Positions 1-8,347 of a DNA stretch of 64,000 nt are shown here, piece by piece. The notes under the pieces are model-generated. The model made no database searches and was not told the DNA's origin. It was given only the letters and a program-made list of their open reading frames with translations. Positions within the stretch are counted from its first letter, which is position 1. Every line of letters starts with the position of its first letter. The position numbers and the translations under genes are program-made. The DNA lies in contig NZ_JACVUP010000006.1 in the NCBI RefSeq assembly GCF_016625195.1, forward strand, positions 62,001 through 126,000, read 5' to 3'. Origin of the DNA: Erwinia sp. S63. Lineage in GTDB: Bacteria; Pseudomonadota; Gammaproteobacteria; Enterobacterales; Enterobacteriaceae.

Positions 1-858
1 CCGGCACCGATGCTGCTGGCTTCCCAGATGCACGCGGACTTTGGCTGGATGATTCTGCTCGGTCTGTGCGCCGCGATTCCCGGTATGCTGATCGCCGGTC
101 CACTGTTTGGCAATTTTATTGCCCGCCATGTCAGTTTCAGTGCGCCGCCGGAAGATCATCAGCCGGAGGTGGAAGAGGGTAAGCTGCCATCGTTTGGCTT
201 CAGCTTGTCGCTGATTCTGTTCCCGCTGCTGCTGGTGGGTCTGAAAACCATCGGGGCGCGCTTCACCACGCCGGGCACACGTCTTTATGAGTGGCTGGAA
301 TTTATCGGCCATCCGTTTACCGCGATTCTGCTGGCTTGTCTGGTGGCGATTTACGGTCTGGCTTATCGTCAGGGTATGGATAAAGAGAAAGTGATGCAGG
401 TGTGTGGCAGTGCGCTGCAACCGGCAGGCATTATTCTGCTGGTGATCGGTGCGGGCGGCGTGTTCAAACAGGTGCTGGTGGATTCAGGTGTCGGCCCGGT
501 ACTCGGTCATGCACTCACCGGGGCAGGCATGCCAATTGCGCTGGCATGCTTCATCCTTTCTGGTGCGATCCGTGTGATTCAGGGCTCGGCGACCGTGGCC
601 TGTTTAACCACGGTGGGCCTGGTGATGCCAGTGATTGAACCGCTGCACTACAGCGGCGCGCAGCTGGCGGCGCTGTCGATTTGTATCGGCGGTGGCTCCA
701 TTATCATCAGCCACGTGAACGATGCCGGTTTCTGGCTGTTTGGCCGCTTCACCGGTGCGACTGAAGGCGAAACCTTGAAGACCTGGACGCTGATGGAAAC
801 CATTCTGGGCACTACGGGTGCGATTGTCGGGATGATCGCGTTCAGTTTGCTGTCGTAA
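1..858 (+). CDS. GntP-family permease, C-terminal part (5' end outside window)
   Basis: The frame is open from base 1, and the first methionine at base 10 is internal, so about 285 C-terminal residues of a family usually 435-455 residues long are present. The protein is strongly hydrophobic with repeated membrane spans. Near its end it carries SHVNDAGFWLFGRF and TLKTWTLMETILG, both typical of the gluconate/D-serine GntP transporters (GntT, GntU, IdnT, DsdX). These are inner-membrane proton symporters for sugar acids or related compounds. The substrate cannot be read from this fragment, and the upstream genes that might show it lie outside the window. Family assignment is firm; substrate unknown. 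Confidence 0.85.
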   Translation, partial: PAPMLLASQMHADFGWMILLGLCAAIPGMLIAGPLFGNFIARHVSFSAPPEDHQPEVEEGKLPSFGFSLSLILFPLLLVGLKTIGARFTTPGTRLYEWLEFIGHPFTAILLACLVAIYGLAYRQGMDKEKVMQVCGSALQPAGIILLVIGAGGVFKQVLVDSGVGPVLGHALTGAGMPIALACFILSGAIRVIQGSATVACLTTVGLVMPVIEPLHYSGAQLAALSICIGGGSIIISHVNDAGFWLFGRFTGATEGETLKTWTLMETILGTTGAIVGMIAFSLLS

Positions 859-866
859 AAAAATAC

Positions 867-909
867 GCAATAAATTGCGCCGCTACGTAGCGGCGTGATT
901 TATCACGCG
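867..909. repeat. REP-like extragenic palindrome between convergent genes
   Basis: A perfect 18-bp palindrome (878-895, CGCCGCTAC/GTAGCGGCG) is flanked by AATAAATTG on one side and TGATTTATCACG on the other. The same core, GTAGCGGCGYRATTTAT, recurs at 6208-6229 and, degenerate, at 6261-6282. It sits between the stop codons of two convergent genes and could fold in either transcript, so it may also limit read-through. There is no clear U-run. Confidence 0.6.
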
Positions 910-921
910 ATCCTGGCTCTA

Positions 922-2547
922 TTAATCCTCTTCCCGCTCATCATCCGGCTGATCCAGCACCGTATACGCCACCGCACAGAACAGCGAATTCAAACGCTTC
1001 ATATCGCCCAGCAACCCCAAATGCAATGAACTGGTTTCGATACTCTGCACATTTTTCTGATGCAACCGCTCAACGTGCGCGTGTGAGAAACGGCGGATCA
1101 GGATGCGGAAACGATGTTTGGAACGGCGCAGGCGGCGCGCACTGGGGATATCTTTCGACAGAAACACCGACAAACTCAGGCGCAGATTGTTCAGTACCTG
1201 TTCCTGCAAGGTGTTCAACTCTTCCAAACCTTCAGGTGAAAATGCCCGACGGGCGTTAAGCGATTTCACCGCGACATCCGCGCACATGCGTTCAATAATA
1301 TCGCCCGCCTGCTCAAGGTTGAGTGCCATCTCAATGACTTCCGCCCAACGCTGCGAATCCTCCTCAGCTAAATCTTCTTTCGGCATCCGTGCCAGATAGA
1401 GTTTGATGGCGGTGTACAGCACATCGACATCATCATCCAGCCGCCGCACCGCGCGCTCTTCACGCAGTTCACCATGCACCACTTTATTGAACGACTCCAT
1501 CATATGCTCAACGACATCGCCGATACGCAGGGTTTCCCGCGCCGCATTGGCCAATGCCAGCGCAGGGGTGTCCAGCGCGCTGCGGTCGAGATGTTTGGGG
1601 CGGAGGTGCGCATCGGTTTCCGGCTCGTCGGAGATCATACGACGGCACAGGCGCGCCATCGGTTCAGCGAACGGCACCATAATCAGGCAGCGAATCAGGT
1701 TGTAAAACACGTGGAAAAAGATCACCAGCTCTTCGTCATTGACCGGCATCTTTTCGAGAATATCGGCGACGTAATTCACCAGCGGTAAAATCGCCAGGCT
1801 GCCGATGAGCTTGAACAGCAGGCTGCCCAACGCCACGCGTTTTCCCGCAGCATTTGAGCCACTGGCGTTAATCATCGCTAGCAAACCACTGCCGAGGTTG
1901 GCACCAATCACCAGACAGAGTGCCACTTTAAAAGAGATCACGTCGGCGGCTGTCAGCGTGGCGGTGATCAACACCGCCGCCAGACTGGAATAACTAATGA
2001 TGGCAAATACCGCACCAATCAGTGCATCCAGCATCACATCGCCAGTCAGCGTGGAGAACAGCACCTGTAAGCCTGCAGCCTGGGTAATCGGCTTGGCGGC
2101 GGCGACAATCAACTGTAATGCCAGCAGAATCAGTCCGAGGCCAATCGCCGCGCGACCCATCTGTCCGGCGCGCGTCTGCTTGCGACTCAGGAAAAAGATC
2201 ACGCCAAACAGGATAAACAGCGGCGATAGCCAGGAGAGATCGAAGGTCAGAATACGCGCCATGATGGCGGTACCGACATCGGCACCGAGCACCACCACCA
2301 GCGCAGGCGTCAGACTCACCAGATTCTGTGCGACAAACGAGGTGACGAGCAGGGTGGTGGCATTGCTGCTCTGCACCAGCGCGGTGACGCCAATCCCGGC
2401 GAGAAACGCCATCGGCTTCCTTTCCACGCTGCGGCTAAGCACGCGCCGCAGATCGGCGCCGTACACGCGCATGATGCCGGTGCGCACAATGTGCGTGCCC
2501 CATACCAGCAGGGCCACGGCGGACAAGAGATTGAGCAGGGTCAACAC
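922..2547 (-). CDS. yjbB: Na+/phosphate cotransporter-type protein YjbB
   Basis: This is the homologue of E. coli YjbB (543 residues; 541 here). The N-terminal ~310 residues form a Na/Pi-cotransporter membrane domain with the duplicated QSSNAT-type motif (VQSSNATTLLVTSF) and GANLGSGLLAM. The C-terminal ~200 residues form a PhoU-like helical domain. YjbB overproduction in E. coli promotes phosphate efflux. I chose the GTG start at 2547 because the sequence from there (VLTLLNLLSAVALLVWGTH) aligns with the E. coli N terminus and an AAGGA lies about 10 bases upstream. A longer frame reaching 2625 adds 26 residues that do not look conserved. Inner membrane. It belongs to a phosphate-themed run of genes reaching to 8758. 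Confidence 0.92.
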   Translation of the reverse strand: MLTLLNLLSAVALLVWGTHIVRTGIMRVYGADLRRVLSRSVERKPMAFLAGIGVTALVQSSNATTLLVTSFVAQNLVSLTPALVVVLGADVGTAIMARILTFDLSWLSPLFILFGVIFFLSRKQTRAGQMGRAAIGLGLILLALQLIVAAAKPITQAAGLQVLFSTLTGDVMLDALIGAVFAIISYSSLAAVLITATLTAADVISFKVALCLVIGANLGSGLLAMINASGSNAAGKRVALGSLLFKLIGSLAILPLVNYVADILEKMPVNDEELVIFFHVFYNLIRCLIMVPFAEPMARLCRRMISDEPETDAHLRPKHLDRSALDTPALALANAARETLRIGDVVEHMMESFNKVVHGELREERAVRRLDDDVDVLYTAIKLYLARMPKEDLAEEDSQRWAEVIEMALNLEQAGDIIERMCADVAVKSLNARRAFSPEGLEELNTLQEQVLNNLRLSLSVFLSKDIPSARRLRRSKHRFRILIRRFSHAHVERLHQKNVQSIETSSLHLGLLGDMKRLNSLFCAVAYTVLDQPDDEREED

Positions 2548-2727
2548 GTCGGGCGGTTCCTTATCCTCAGACTTACATTGCACAAACTGCAAGCCTGTGG
2601 GTGAGTACCGAGGTGTCGGGCGCACCGAAGTGCGGCCATGGGCAGCCTAAAGGCCGCCACGACAACGATTAACAGGCTGCATTAACGCTGAATACTGCCG
2701 CGTTGCGTTGCCAATTTTTCGTTTAAT

Positions 2728-3720
2728 TTAAGCAACCTGGCGCAACGTCGACATCTCTAACTGTAGACCAATTTGCATGCCAGCAGGGTGCAAATCCGCC
2801 ACGCTGCGATTCAGCACATCCACTGACAATTCAACCCCATGCGCCAGTACACGATAACGGATCACGTTACCCAGCAGGCTGTGACTGACAATGGTGGCTG
2901 GAATGCCGTCTTGTGGCGCACTTAAGCGGATCGATTCAGGGCGAATCGCCACCTGGCCGCTAAATGTCTGGCCGGTGAGTTGCGTCGCCTGTTCGCCACT
3001 TAGCAGGTTGTAATTGCCGATAAACCCGGCGGCAAACAGGTCAGCGGGCTGCGTGTAGAGCGCTTCGGCGTTACCGTTCTGCACGATTTTGCCACGGTTC
3101 ATCAGCACGATACGGTCAGACAGCGTTAGCGCCTCTTCCTGATCGTGAGTCACGAAAATGGTGGTGAGCTTCAACTCTTGCTGGATATTGCGGATCTGTT
3201 CGCGCAGATGGCGGCGGATACGCGCGTCCAGTGCGGAGAGCGGCTCATCCAGCAACAGCAAACGAGGACGCGTAACCAGCGAGCGCGCTAAGGCAACACG
3301 CTGGCATTGTCCACCAGAAAGCTGATGGGGATAACGGCGGGCGAAATCGGTCAGCTCGACCAGTGCCAGCGCTTCCATTACCCGTTTTTGAATATCGCCG
3401 CCTGGCAGCTTTTGCATTTTCAGGCCAAACGCCACGTTCTTCTCCACCGTCATGTTGGGGAACAGCGCGTAGCTCTGGAACACCATGCCAATGGTGCGTT
3501 TCTGCGGCGGCAGCGGCACGATATCCTGGCCCTGCAGCAGAATTTTGCCGCTGTCGACATCGGTCAAACCGGCGATGCAGCGCAGCAGCGTTGATTTGCC
3601 GCAGCCGCTCGGGCCGAGCAGGGTAACAAACTCACCTTCATCGGCGCTGAAATCGATATTTTCAAAGATGCTGGTGGGGCCGTAGCTTTTGTTCAGCTGG
3701 GTGACGTTCAGATAACTCAT
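2728..3720 (-). CDS. ABC transporter ATP-binding subunit, putative phosphonate/organophosphate uptake
   Basis: A 330-residue nucleotide-binding subunit of the spermidine/iron/2-aminoethylphosphonate importer group. Walker A is GPSGCGKST (36-44), the signature is LSGGQ (134-138), Walker B is LLLLDEP (154-160), and the switch histidine lies in VTHDQEEAL. The C-terminal ~90 residues form a TOBE-like regulatory domain (QVAIRPESIRLS). It is the last gene of the operon transcribed leftward from 7355, starting 2 bases after the preceding permease stop, and resembles Salmonella PhnT in role. The substrate is inferred from the PhnR-like regulator, the phosphohydrolase and the Pho boxes; no direct evidence. 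Confidence 0.85.
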   Translation of the reverse strand: MSYLNVTQLNKSYGPTSIFENIDFSADEGEFVTLLGPSGCGKSTLLRCIAGLTDVDSGKILLQGQDIVPLPPQKRTIGMVFQSYALFPNMTVEKNVAFGLKMQKLPGGDIQKRVMEALALVELTDFARRYPHQLSGGQCQRVALARSLVTRPRLLLLDEPLSALDARIRRHLREQIRNIQQELKLTTIFVTHDQEEALTLSDRIVLMNRGKIVQNGNAEALYTQPADLFAAGFIGNYNLLSGEQATQLTGQTFSGQVAIRPESIRLSAPQDGIPATIVSHSLLGNVIRYRVLAHGVELSVDVLNRSVADLHPAGMQIGLQLEMSTLRQVA

Positions 3721-3722
3721 GG

Positions 3723-4508
3723 TCAGCCTCGTTCAGGATTGAGGGCATTCGCCAGCCAGGTGACCAGCAGGACGACAGCAAAATAAGAGATCACCAGCGC
3801 ACTGGTAAAGTGGCCGCTGCCGTTACGCATATTGTAGAGATACACCTGCAAGGTTTCATAGCGGGTGCCGACTAACAGGTTAGCGAACACAAACTCACCT
3901 ATCAGGAATGAGAAGGAGAGCAGCACCGCGATAAACACGCCTTTGCGCAGATTCGGCAGCACCACAAACAGTGCCGCCTGCCAGGTGCTGGCACCCAGCA
4001 GATGAGACGCATCAATCAGCTCTTTCAGATTGATCGCCTGCATATTGTTGGCAACGGCACGGTAAATAAACGGCAGCGCGATGGTGAAGTAACAGCCGAC
4101 CAGAATCCACGGCGTGCCGGTAATCATCAGCGGCGACGAGGAATAAAGCTGCAGCAGGCCAACGGATGACACCACCGGCGGCACGGCAAACGGCATCAGA
4201 ATTAGCACGTTCATCACCGCATCCAGCTTCGGATAATAGTAAGCGATTACAAACATCGCAGGCAGCACCAGCACTAATGAGAACAGCAGCGCGCCAAAGC
4301 AAATCAGCAAGGAGTGGCCCAATGCGGTCAGGAAACGCGGATCGCTCCACAGCTCAATCAACCACTTCAGGGTAAAGCCCTGCGGCAGAATGGTGTCGCT
4401 CCAGTCAGTCGAGATGCCATACAGCAGCGTCGCCAGCAACGGGGCGGCGAGGATGATTAGCAGCAGCCAGATAATCAGGCGATGATAAATTTTTTCCGCG
4501 CGAGACAC
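3723..4508 (-). CDS. ABC transporter permease (second), putative phosphonate/organophosphate uptake
   Basis: A 261-residue inner-membrane permease of the binding-protein-dependent type, with about six hydrophobic spans. The EAA-type cytoplasmic loop is recognisable around ELIDASHLLGASTWQAALFV, where the ATPase docks. The start is GTG at 4508, preceded by AGGAG, and lies 3 bases beyond the stop of the upstream permease. The arrangement of two permeases plus an ATPase matches PhnU/PhnV/PhnT-type importers. Which permease corresponds to which Phn protein cannot be decided from sequence alone. Confidence 0.83.
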   Translation of the reverse strand: MSRAEKIYHRLIIWLLLIILAAPLLATLLYGISTDWSDTILPQGFTLKWLIELWSDPRFLTALGHSLLICFGALLFSLVLVLPAMFVIAYYYPKLDAVMNVLILMPFAVPPVVSSVGLLQLYSSSPLMITGTPWILVGCYFTIALPFIYRAVANNMQAINLKELIDASHLLGASTWQAALFVVLPNLRKGVFIAVLLSFSFLIGEFVFANLLVGTRYETLQVYLYNMRNGSGHFTSALVISYFAVVLLVTWLANALNPERG

Positions 4509-4511
4509 GTT

Positions 4512-5360
4512 CTACTCCTGTGATTTCGCGTTGAGATAACTGCGGCGCACCAGATACTGCTGCACCACGGTAATCAGCGCCATAATGAACACCAGCAACA
4601 TGGCCAGCGCACCGCCGGTATTCGGATCGAGTGAGATATCACCTGACACCAGCGCCGCAATACGCACGGGCACCACGTTAAAGTTACCGGTGGTCAGCGC
4701 ATAAATGGTGGCGTAAGCGCCCAGCGCATTGGCCAGCAGAATCACAAAGGTGCCGAGCAGCGCCGGGAACAGAATCGGTAAACCAATATGCCACCAGTAG
4801 CGCCAGCGGCTGGCACCGAGCAGGGCAGCAGACTCTTCCCAATCTTTGCGCAGTCCATCAAACGCCGGGTAGAGCAGCAGAATACCGAGCGGGATCTGGA
4901 ACCAGGTGTAAACCAGCACCATGCCGTCACGCGAGAACAGCTTGAATCCTTCCAGCATGCCGAAGTGGCGCAGCAGCAGTGTCAGACAGCCGTTCATGCC
5001 CAGCAGAATCACAAAGGCGAACGCCAGCGGCACACCCGCAAAGTTGCTGGTCATGTTGGTAAACGACATCAGGAAGCGCTGGAAGCGGCCGCTGCCCAAT
5101 TGATGCAGCGAATAGCCAGCAATCAACGAGATCAGCAGGCCGTAAATGCTCGACCAGATGGAGATATCCAGCGACAGACGAAATGCCTGCAAATAAAACG
5201 GCGAAGTGAGGATATCGGTGTAGTTATCGATACCCCATCGCTCGTTCATGTCGCTCCAGAAGCTGTTGATGGCGATCCACAGCAGTGGCGCGAGCTGGAA
5301 GGCAACCCAAAAGAAGGCGAACGGCAGCAGCAACAGCGTGGCGAGGGTTTTGCCCTTCAT
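4512..5360 (-). CDS. ABC transporter permease (first), putative phosphonate/organophosphate uptake
   Basis: A 282-residue permease with about six membrane spans and an EAA loop (DWEESAALLGASRWRYWWHI). The ATG at 5360 shares its A with the TAA of the upstream hydrolase gene (TAATG), a signature of translational coupling. A longer frame to 5390 would overlap the hydrolase and is less likely. With the next permease it should form the heterodimeric membrane channel of the importer. Confidence 0.83.
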   Translation of the reverse strand: MKGKTLATLLLLPFAFFWVAFQLAPLLWIAINSFWSDMNERWGIDNYTDILTSPFYLQAFRLSLDISIWSSIYGLLISLIAGYSLHQLGSGRFQRFLMSFTNMTSNFAGVPLAFAFVILLGMNGCLTLLLRHFGMLEGFKLFSRDGMVLVYTWFQIPLGILLLYPAFDGLRKDWEESAALLGASRWRYWWHIGLPILFPALLGTFVILLANALGAYATIYALTTGNFNVVPVRIAALVSGDISLDPNTGGALAMLLVFIMALITVVQQYLVRRSYLNAKSQE

Positions 5361-6169
5361 TAACGCGGCTCCGCCAGCAAACCGTGGCACACCGGTTTAT
5401 CGTGCTCAATCCCCAGCAGCGTGCAAACGATGCCGCACAGTTCAGTCTGTTGCGGCTCGAGATCGGGCTGACGGGAGAAGCCCGCACCAAACACAAACAG
5501 CGGCACCTGCGTCTCTTCCGGCAAAATGCCGCCGTGCGAGCGGTCATCATTCATACCGTGATCGGCGGTGACGATTACCTGATAATCAGCGGCCAGCCAG
5601 CCGGGCATCCACTGCGACAGATAGCCATCGGCCATACGCGCGCGGTTGCGGTATTGTGGCGATGACAGGCTATGCTTGTGCCCGGCATCGTCGATATTCA
5701 TGGGGTGAATCAATAAAAAGTCCGGATCGTGGTTCAGACGCAGGCTCTCGGCATCTTCAAACAAATGGGAATCCGGATAACTGTCGTCCCAGTAAAAGTG
5801 GCCGTATTGAATCGGCAAATCAGGGGCGACGGTATGGCGATCGCGTGCATTGTTGAACGGGGACTGGTTATACAGCTCACTCACCCAGTGATAGGCGGCA
5901 GCGGCCGTGGTTAAACCGGCGGCGCGGGCGTAATGGAAGATGCTGCGCTGATTGCTCAATCGATTGACGCCGTTATGAATAATGCCGCTCTGCACCGGCG
6001 GAATCCCGGTCAGAATGCATTCATACAGCGGACGTGACAACGAAGGCAGTTCGCAGGTCAGCGTATAGTATTGGCCGTTGCCCTGTTTGCATTCAGCAAA
6101 CAGATAGCCCATCGCATGCTGTGCCACCTGATTGCTCAGGCCATCCAGCACCACCAGGATTGTTTTCAT
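5360..6169 (-). CDS. Alkaline-phosphatase-superfamily phosphohydrolase/phosphodiesterase
   Basis: A 269-residue protein of the type I phosphodiesterase/phosphonoacetate hydrolase branch of the alkaline phosphatase superfamily. Visible metal-site motifs are LDGL with Asp9, IDDAGHKHS, TADHGMNDD and a late SHGG. Aligning the ILTG motif places Ser45 (PSLSRPLYECILTG, 42-55) at the nucleophile position, where Thr is usual. There is no signal peptide, so it probably acts in the cytoplasm on an imported phosphate ester or phosphonate. It lies between the binding protein and the permeases and overlaps the first permease by one base. SD AAGGA precedes the ATG. The exact substrate is unknown. Confidence 0.8.
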   Translation of the reverse strand: MKTILVVLDGLSNQVAQHAMGYLFAECKQGNGQYYTLTCELPSLSRPLYECILTGIPPVQSGIIHNGVNRLSNQRSIFHYARAAGLTTAAAAYHWVSELYNQSPFNNARDRHTVAPDLPIQYGHFYWDDSYPDSHLFEDAESLRLNHDPDFLLIHPMNIDDAGHKHSLSSPQYRNRARMADGYLSQWMPGWLAADYQVIVTADHGMNDDRSHGGILPEETQVPLFVFGAGFSRQPDLEPQQTELCGIVCTLLGIEHDKPVCHGLLAEPR

Positions 6170-6207
6170 TCCCGTTCCTTACATCATTCAAAATACGAGC
6201 ACTGTGC

Positions 6208-6282
6208 GTAGCGGCGCAATTTATTGCGCACTTATCAGCAGAATCATTGCTTTACGTTGACGCGATAAATCACGCCGCCACG
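6208..6282. repeat. Pair of REP-like palindromic elements
   Basis: GTAGCGGCGCAATTTATTGCGC (6208-6229) is followed about 30 bases later by an inverted, degenerate partner at 6261-6282 (CGCGATAAATCACGCCGCCACG). They lie in the 124-base gap between the binding-protein gene and the hydrolase gene, inside the transcript. Such intercistronic hairpins often stabilise upstream mRNA, which would fit a binding protein needed in excess over the membrane parts; that role is inferred. Confidence 0.5.
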
Positions 6283-6293
6283 TTATGTGCAAA

Positions 6294-7355
6294 TTACTGC
6301 TTCATATTAATGATCACGTTCTCTTGCCACAGACGCGGCAGCATTTTCGAGGTCTTATCCCATGCAGCCTGATCTTTGATCGGGCGGGCATTTTTGTACT
6401 CAGACTGCGGCAGCAGTTTGGCTTGTACATCGGCTGGCAGAGTTAAATGTTCAGCGCGGATTGGACGTGCATAACCTTTCGCCAGGTTGATCTGACCGGC
6501 ATCAGAGAAGATGTATTCACGCGCCAGTTTGGCGGCGTTCGGGTGCTTGGCATATTTGTTGATGATAGTGGTGTAACCGGAAATCACAGAACCATCAGAT
6601 GGGATCACCACTTCGTAGCGATTCTTGTCGATCTGGTCGCGGTAGTTCAGGCCGTTAAAGTCCCATACCACGGCAACCTGAATTTCACCTTTCTCGATGT
6701 TGGCAATCACCGGATCGGTCACGCCCAGACGGCCTTCTTTTGCCAGCTCGCCAAAGAAGTTCAGGGCTGGCTTCAGGTTCTTCTCATCACCGCCCATTGC
6801 GTAGTTGGCCGCCAGTACGCCGTTAGCCGCCTGAGCAGCCACGCCGACGTCACCGATAGTGACCACATACTTACCTTTCTTCAGATCGGCCCAGCTGTGC
6901 GGTGCATCTTTAACCTGCTGCTTGTCGATCAGGAAGGCGATGGTGCCGGTATACGCCAGCATCCAGTTGCCTTCGCTGTCTTTCGCCCAGCTTGGAATCT
7001 GATCCCAATGCGTTGGTTTGTACGGTTGTGCCAGACCTTTGGTCACAGCAACCGGACCGAACGCGGCACCCACATCACCGATATCGGCGCTGGCGTTCTC
7101 TTTCTCTGCATCAAATTTAGCCAGCTCCTGCGCCGATGACATATCGGTATCGCTGTGCTTCAGGCCATATTTGCTGTTGATGTCATTCCATGTGTCTTTC
7201 CAGTTCGCCCAGCTGTCTGGCATACCGACGCTGTTGACCTGGCCCTCAGCACGCGCGGCTTTTTCCAGCGCGGCAAGGTCGTTATCGGCGGCGTGCGCGG
7301 CGGGCAGCGCAAGCAGTACGGCACTGGCTACTACAGAGGAGATAAACGCTTTCAT
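6294..7355 (-). CDS. Periplasmic substrate-binding protein of the ABC importer
   Basis: A 353-residue solute-binding protein with a clear signal peptide (positive MK start, hydrophobic SSVVASAVLLALPA, cleavage near AHA|ADN). The mature part is of the extracellular solute-binding type used with spermidine, iron and aminoethylphosphonate importers. It is the promoter-proximal gene of the leftward operon. It is not close in sequence to Salmonella PhnS as I remember it, so a ligand other than 2-aminoethylphosphonate (another phosphonate or a phosphate ester) is possible. Regulation is described at the promoter entries just upstream. Confidence 0.85.
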   Translation of the reverse strand: MKAFISSVVASAVLLALPAAHAADNDLAALEKAARAEGQVNSVGMPDSWANWKDTWNDINSKYGLKHSDTDMSSAQELAKFDAEKENASADIGDVGAAFGPVAVTKGLAQPYKPTHWDQIPSWAKDSEGNWMLAYTGTIAFLIDKQQVKDAPHSWADLKKGKYVVTIGDVGVAAQAANGVLAANYAMGGDEKNLKPALNFFGELAKEGRLGVTDPVIANIEKGEIQVAVVWDFNGLNYRDQIDKNRYEVVIPSDGSVISGYTTIINKYAKHPNAAKLAREYIFSDAGQINLAKGYARPIRAEHLTLPADVQAKLLPQSEYKNARPIKDQAAWDKTSKMLPRLWQENVIINMKQ

Positions 7356-7389
7356 CTCGGTTGCTCCGGGTGTAAGTTGTGGGACGTCT

Positions 7390-7401
7390 TGGTCTAGTCC
7401 A
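7390..7401. promoter_or_regulatory. Candidate operator for the PhnR-like GntR regulator
   Basis: TGGTCTAGTCCA is a 12-bp near-palindrome (TGGnCTAGnCCA, 10 of 12 symmetric). It closely resembles the TGGTCTAGACCA/TGGTATAGACCA sites bound by GntR-HutC family proteins such as NagR. It lies about 8-19 bases downstream of the predicted transcription start of the importer operon, a position suited to repression. Confidence 0.55.
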
Positions 7402-7415
7402 GCAAGAACCGAGCC

Positions 7416-7449
7416 AATGTAGCCCGATCAGATGAAGGTTTTATGACCA
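7416..7449 (-). promoter_or_regulatory. PhoB-type promoter of the importer operon (Pho box plus -10)
   Basis: Read on the minus strand, TGGTCAT-AAAA-CCTTCAT (7449 to 7432) is two 7-bp repeats 11 bp apart. With the next base it matches the Pho box CTGTCATAAAACTGTCATC at 15 of 19 positions. Exactly 10 bases further is TACATT (7421-7416), a good -10. This is the classical layout of a PhoB-activated promoter, where the second repeat replaces the -35. Confidence 0.65.
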
Positions 7450-7517
7450 TGGTGGTGAAATGTGGTGTGACGCGCAGCTCCACATGCGGATACAGCGCGC
7501 GAAAGCGTGGGATATGC

Positions 7518-7546
7518 CTGTCATATTGTAGTCATCGAACTGTCAT
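7518..7546 (+). promoter_or_regulatory. Pho box (three repeats) upstream of the GntR regulator
   Basis: CTGTCAT (7518-7524), TAGTCAT (7529-7535) and CTGTCAT (7540-7546) recur at exact 11-bp spacing, the periodicity of PhoB monomers on DNA. CATAGT at 7544-7549 could serve as -10 for the first pair. The regulator gene starts at 7579 behind GAGG. Confidence 0.65.
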
Positions 7547-7578
7547 AGTGCAGAATTGCCCCAAAATGAGGCTAAAAA

Positions 7579-8277
7579 ATGTCGTCGAAAACGGTGGATG
7601 TGATTGCTGCGGCGCTGAGCGAACGCATTGAAAACGGTGAATTTGCCAGCGGACGTTTGCCGGCAGAACGCAGTTTAAGTGAACATTATTCCACCACGCG
7701 TATTACCCTGCGTGAGGCGCTGGGCTTGCTGGAAGCGCAGGGCGTCATTTACCGTGAGCTGCGTCGAGGTTGGTTTCTCGCCCCACCAAGGCTGGTGTAT
7801 AACCCGGCCCATCACAGCCATTTTCATGCCATGGCCGCCGAGCAAGGGCGCATCGCTCTCACTGAAGTGATAGAGGCGCGGGAAGTCCCGGCACAGCTGG
7901 TGATTGCACGGCATTTGCAGTTACTGGAAGGAGATAGCGTGTTTCGCATCCGTCGCCTGCGACGTATTGATGGGCGCGCGGTGTTGTACGTCGAGCATTA
8001 CCTTAATCCAGCCTTTTTTCCCGGCCTGCTAGAGGAAGACCTGACCCGCTCACTTACCGATCTCTACGATCAGCGCTATGGAATTCGCTACGGCGGCGCA
8101 CGCTTTACCATTCTGCCCGGCCCGCTTCCTGCGCGCGCGGCACCAGCACTCAATGTCGCCAGCGGCACACCAGGTTTGCTCATAACGCGTATCAACCGCG
8201 ATCAACAGAAGCGGGTGATCGACTGTGACTGTGAATACTGGCGCTATGACGCGCTCTGTGTGGATGTTGATGTGTAG
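7579..8277 (+). CDS. PhnR-like GntR/UTRA transcriptional regulator
   Basis: A 232-residue regulator: winged-helix GntR domain (about 1-68, with TTRITLREALGLLEAQG as the recognition helix region) and a C-terminal UTRA ligand-binding domain (about 85-228, ending DCDCEYWRYDAL). The sequence resembles Salmonella PhnR throughout, notably RRGWF after the HTH, the GRAV motif and the D-C-D-x-EYWR-DA end. It is divergent from the importer operon and probably represses it until the imported organophosphorus compound binds the UTRA domain. A Pho box precedes the gene, so the regulator itself should rise on phosphate starvation. Ligand identity is inferred only. Confidence 0.82.
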   Translation: MSSKTVDVIAAALSERIENGEFASGRLPAERSLSEHYSTTRITLREALGLLEAQGVIYRELRRGWFLAPPRLVYNPAHHSHFHAMAAEQGRIALTEVIEAREVPAQLVIARHLQLLEGDSVFRIRRLRRIDGRAVLYVEHYLNPAFFPGLLEEDLTRSLTDLYDQRYGIRYGGARFTILPGPLPARAAPALNVASGTPGLLITRINRDQQKRVIDCDCEYWRYDALCVDVDV

Positions 8278-8282
8278 CATAT

Positions 8283-8298
8283 TGTGATTTTGATCACA
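8283..8298. promoter_or_regulatory. Consensus cAMP-CRP site upstream of psiE
   Basis: TGTGATTTTGATCACA fits the CRP consensus TGTGA-N6-TCACA without mismatch, 50 bases before the psiE start. In E. coli psiE is known to be activated by PhoB and negatively affected by cAMP-CRP. I saw no convincing Pho box between this site and the gene. Confidence 0.75.
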
Positions 8299-8347
8299 CT
8301 ACAGCATGATAGCGCCAGAGAGTTTCCGTACTTTGAGGCGCATAAAA

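Noticed and set aside
4788..5363. 191-codon frame antisense to the first permease
   Set aside because: Gln/Arg-rich shadow of a membrane-protein gene with clear family features.
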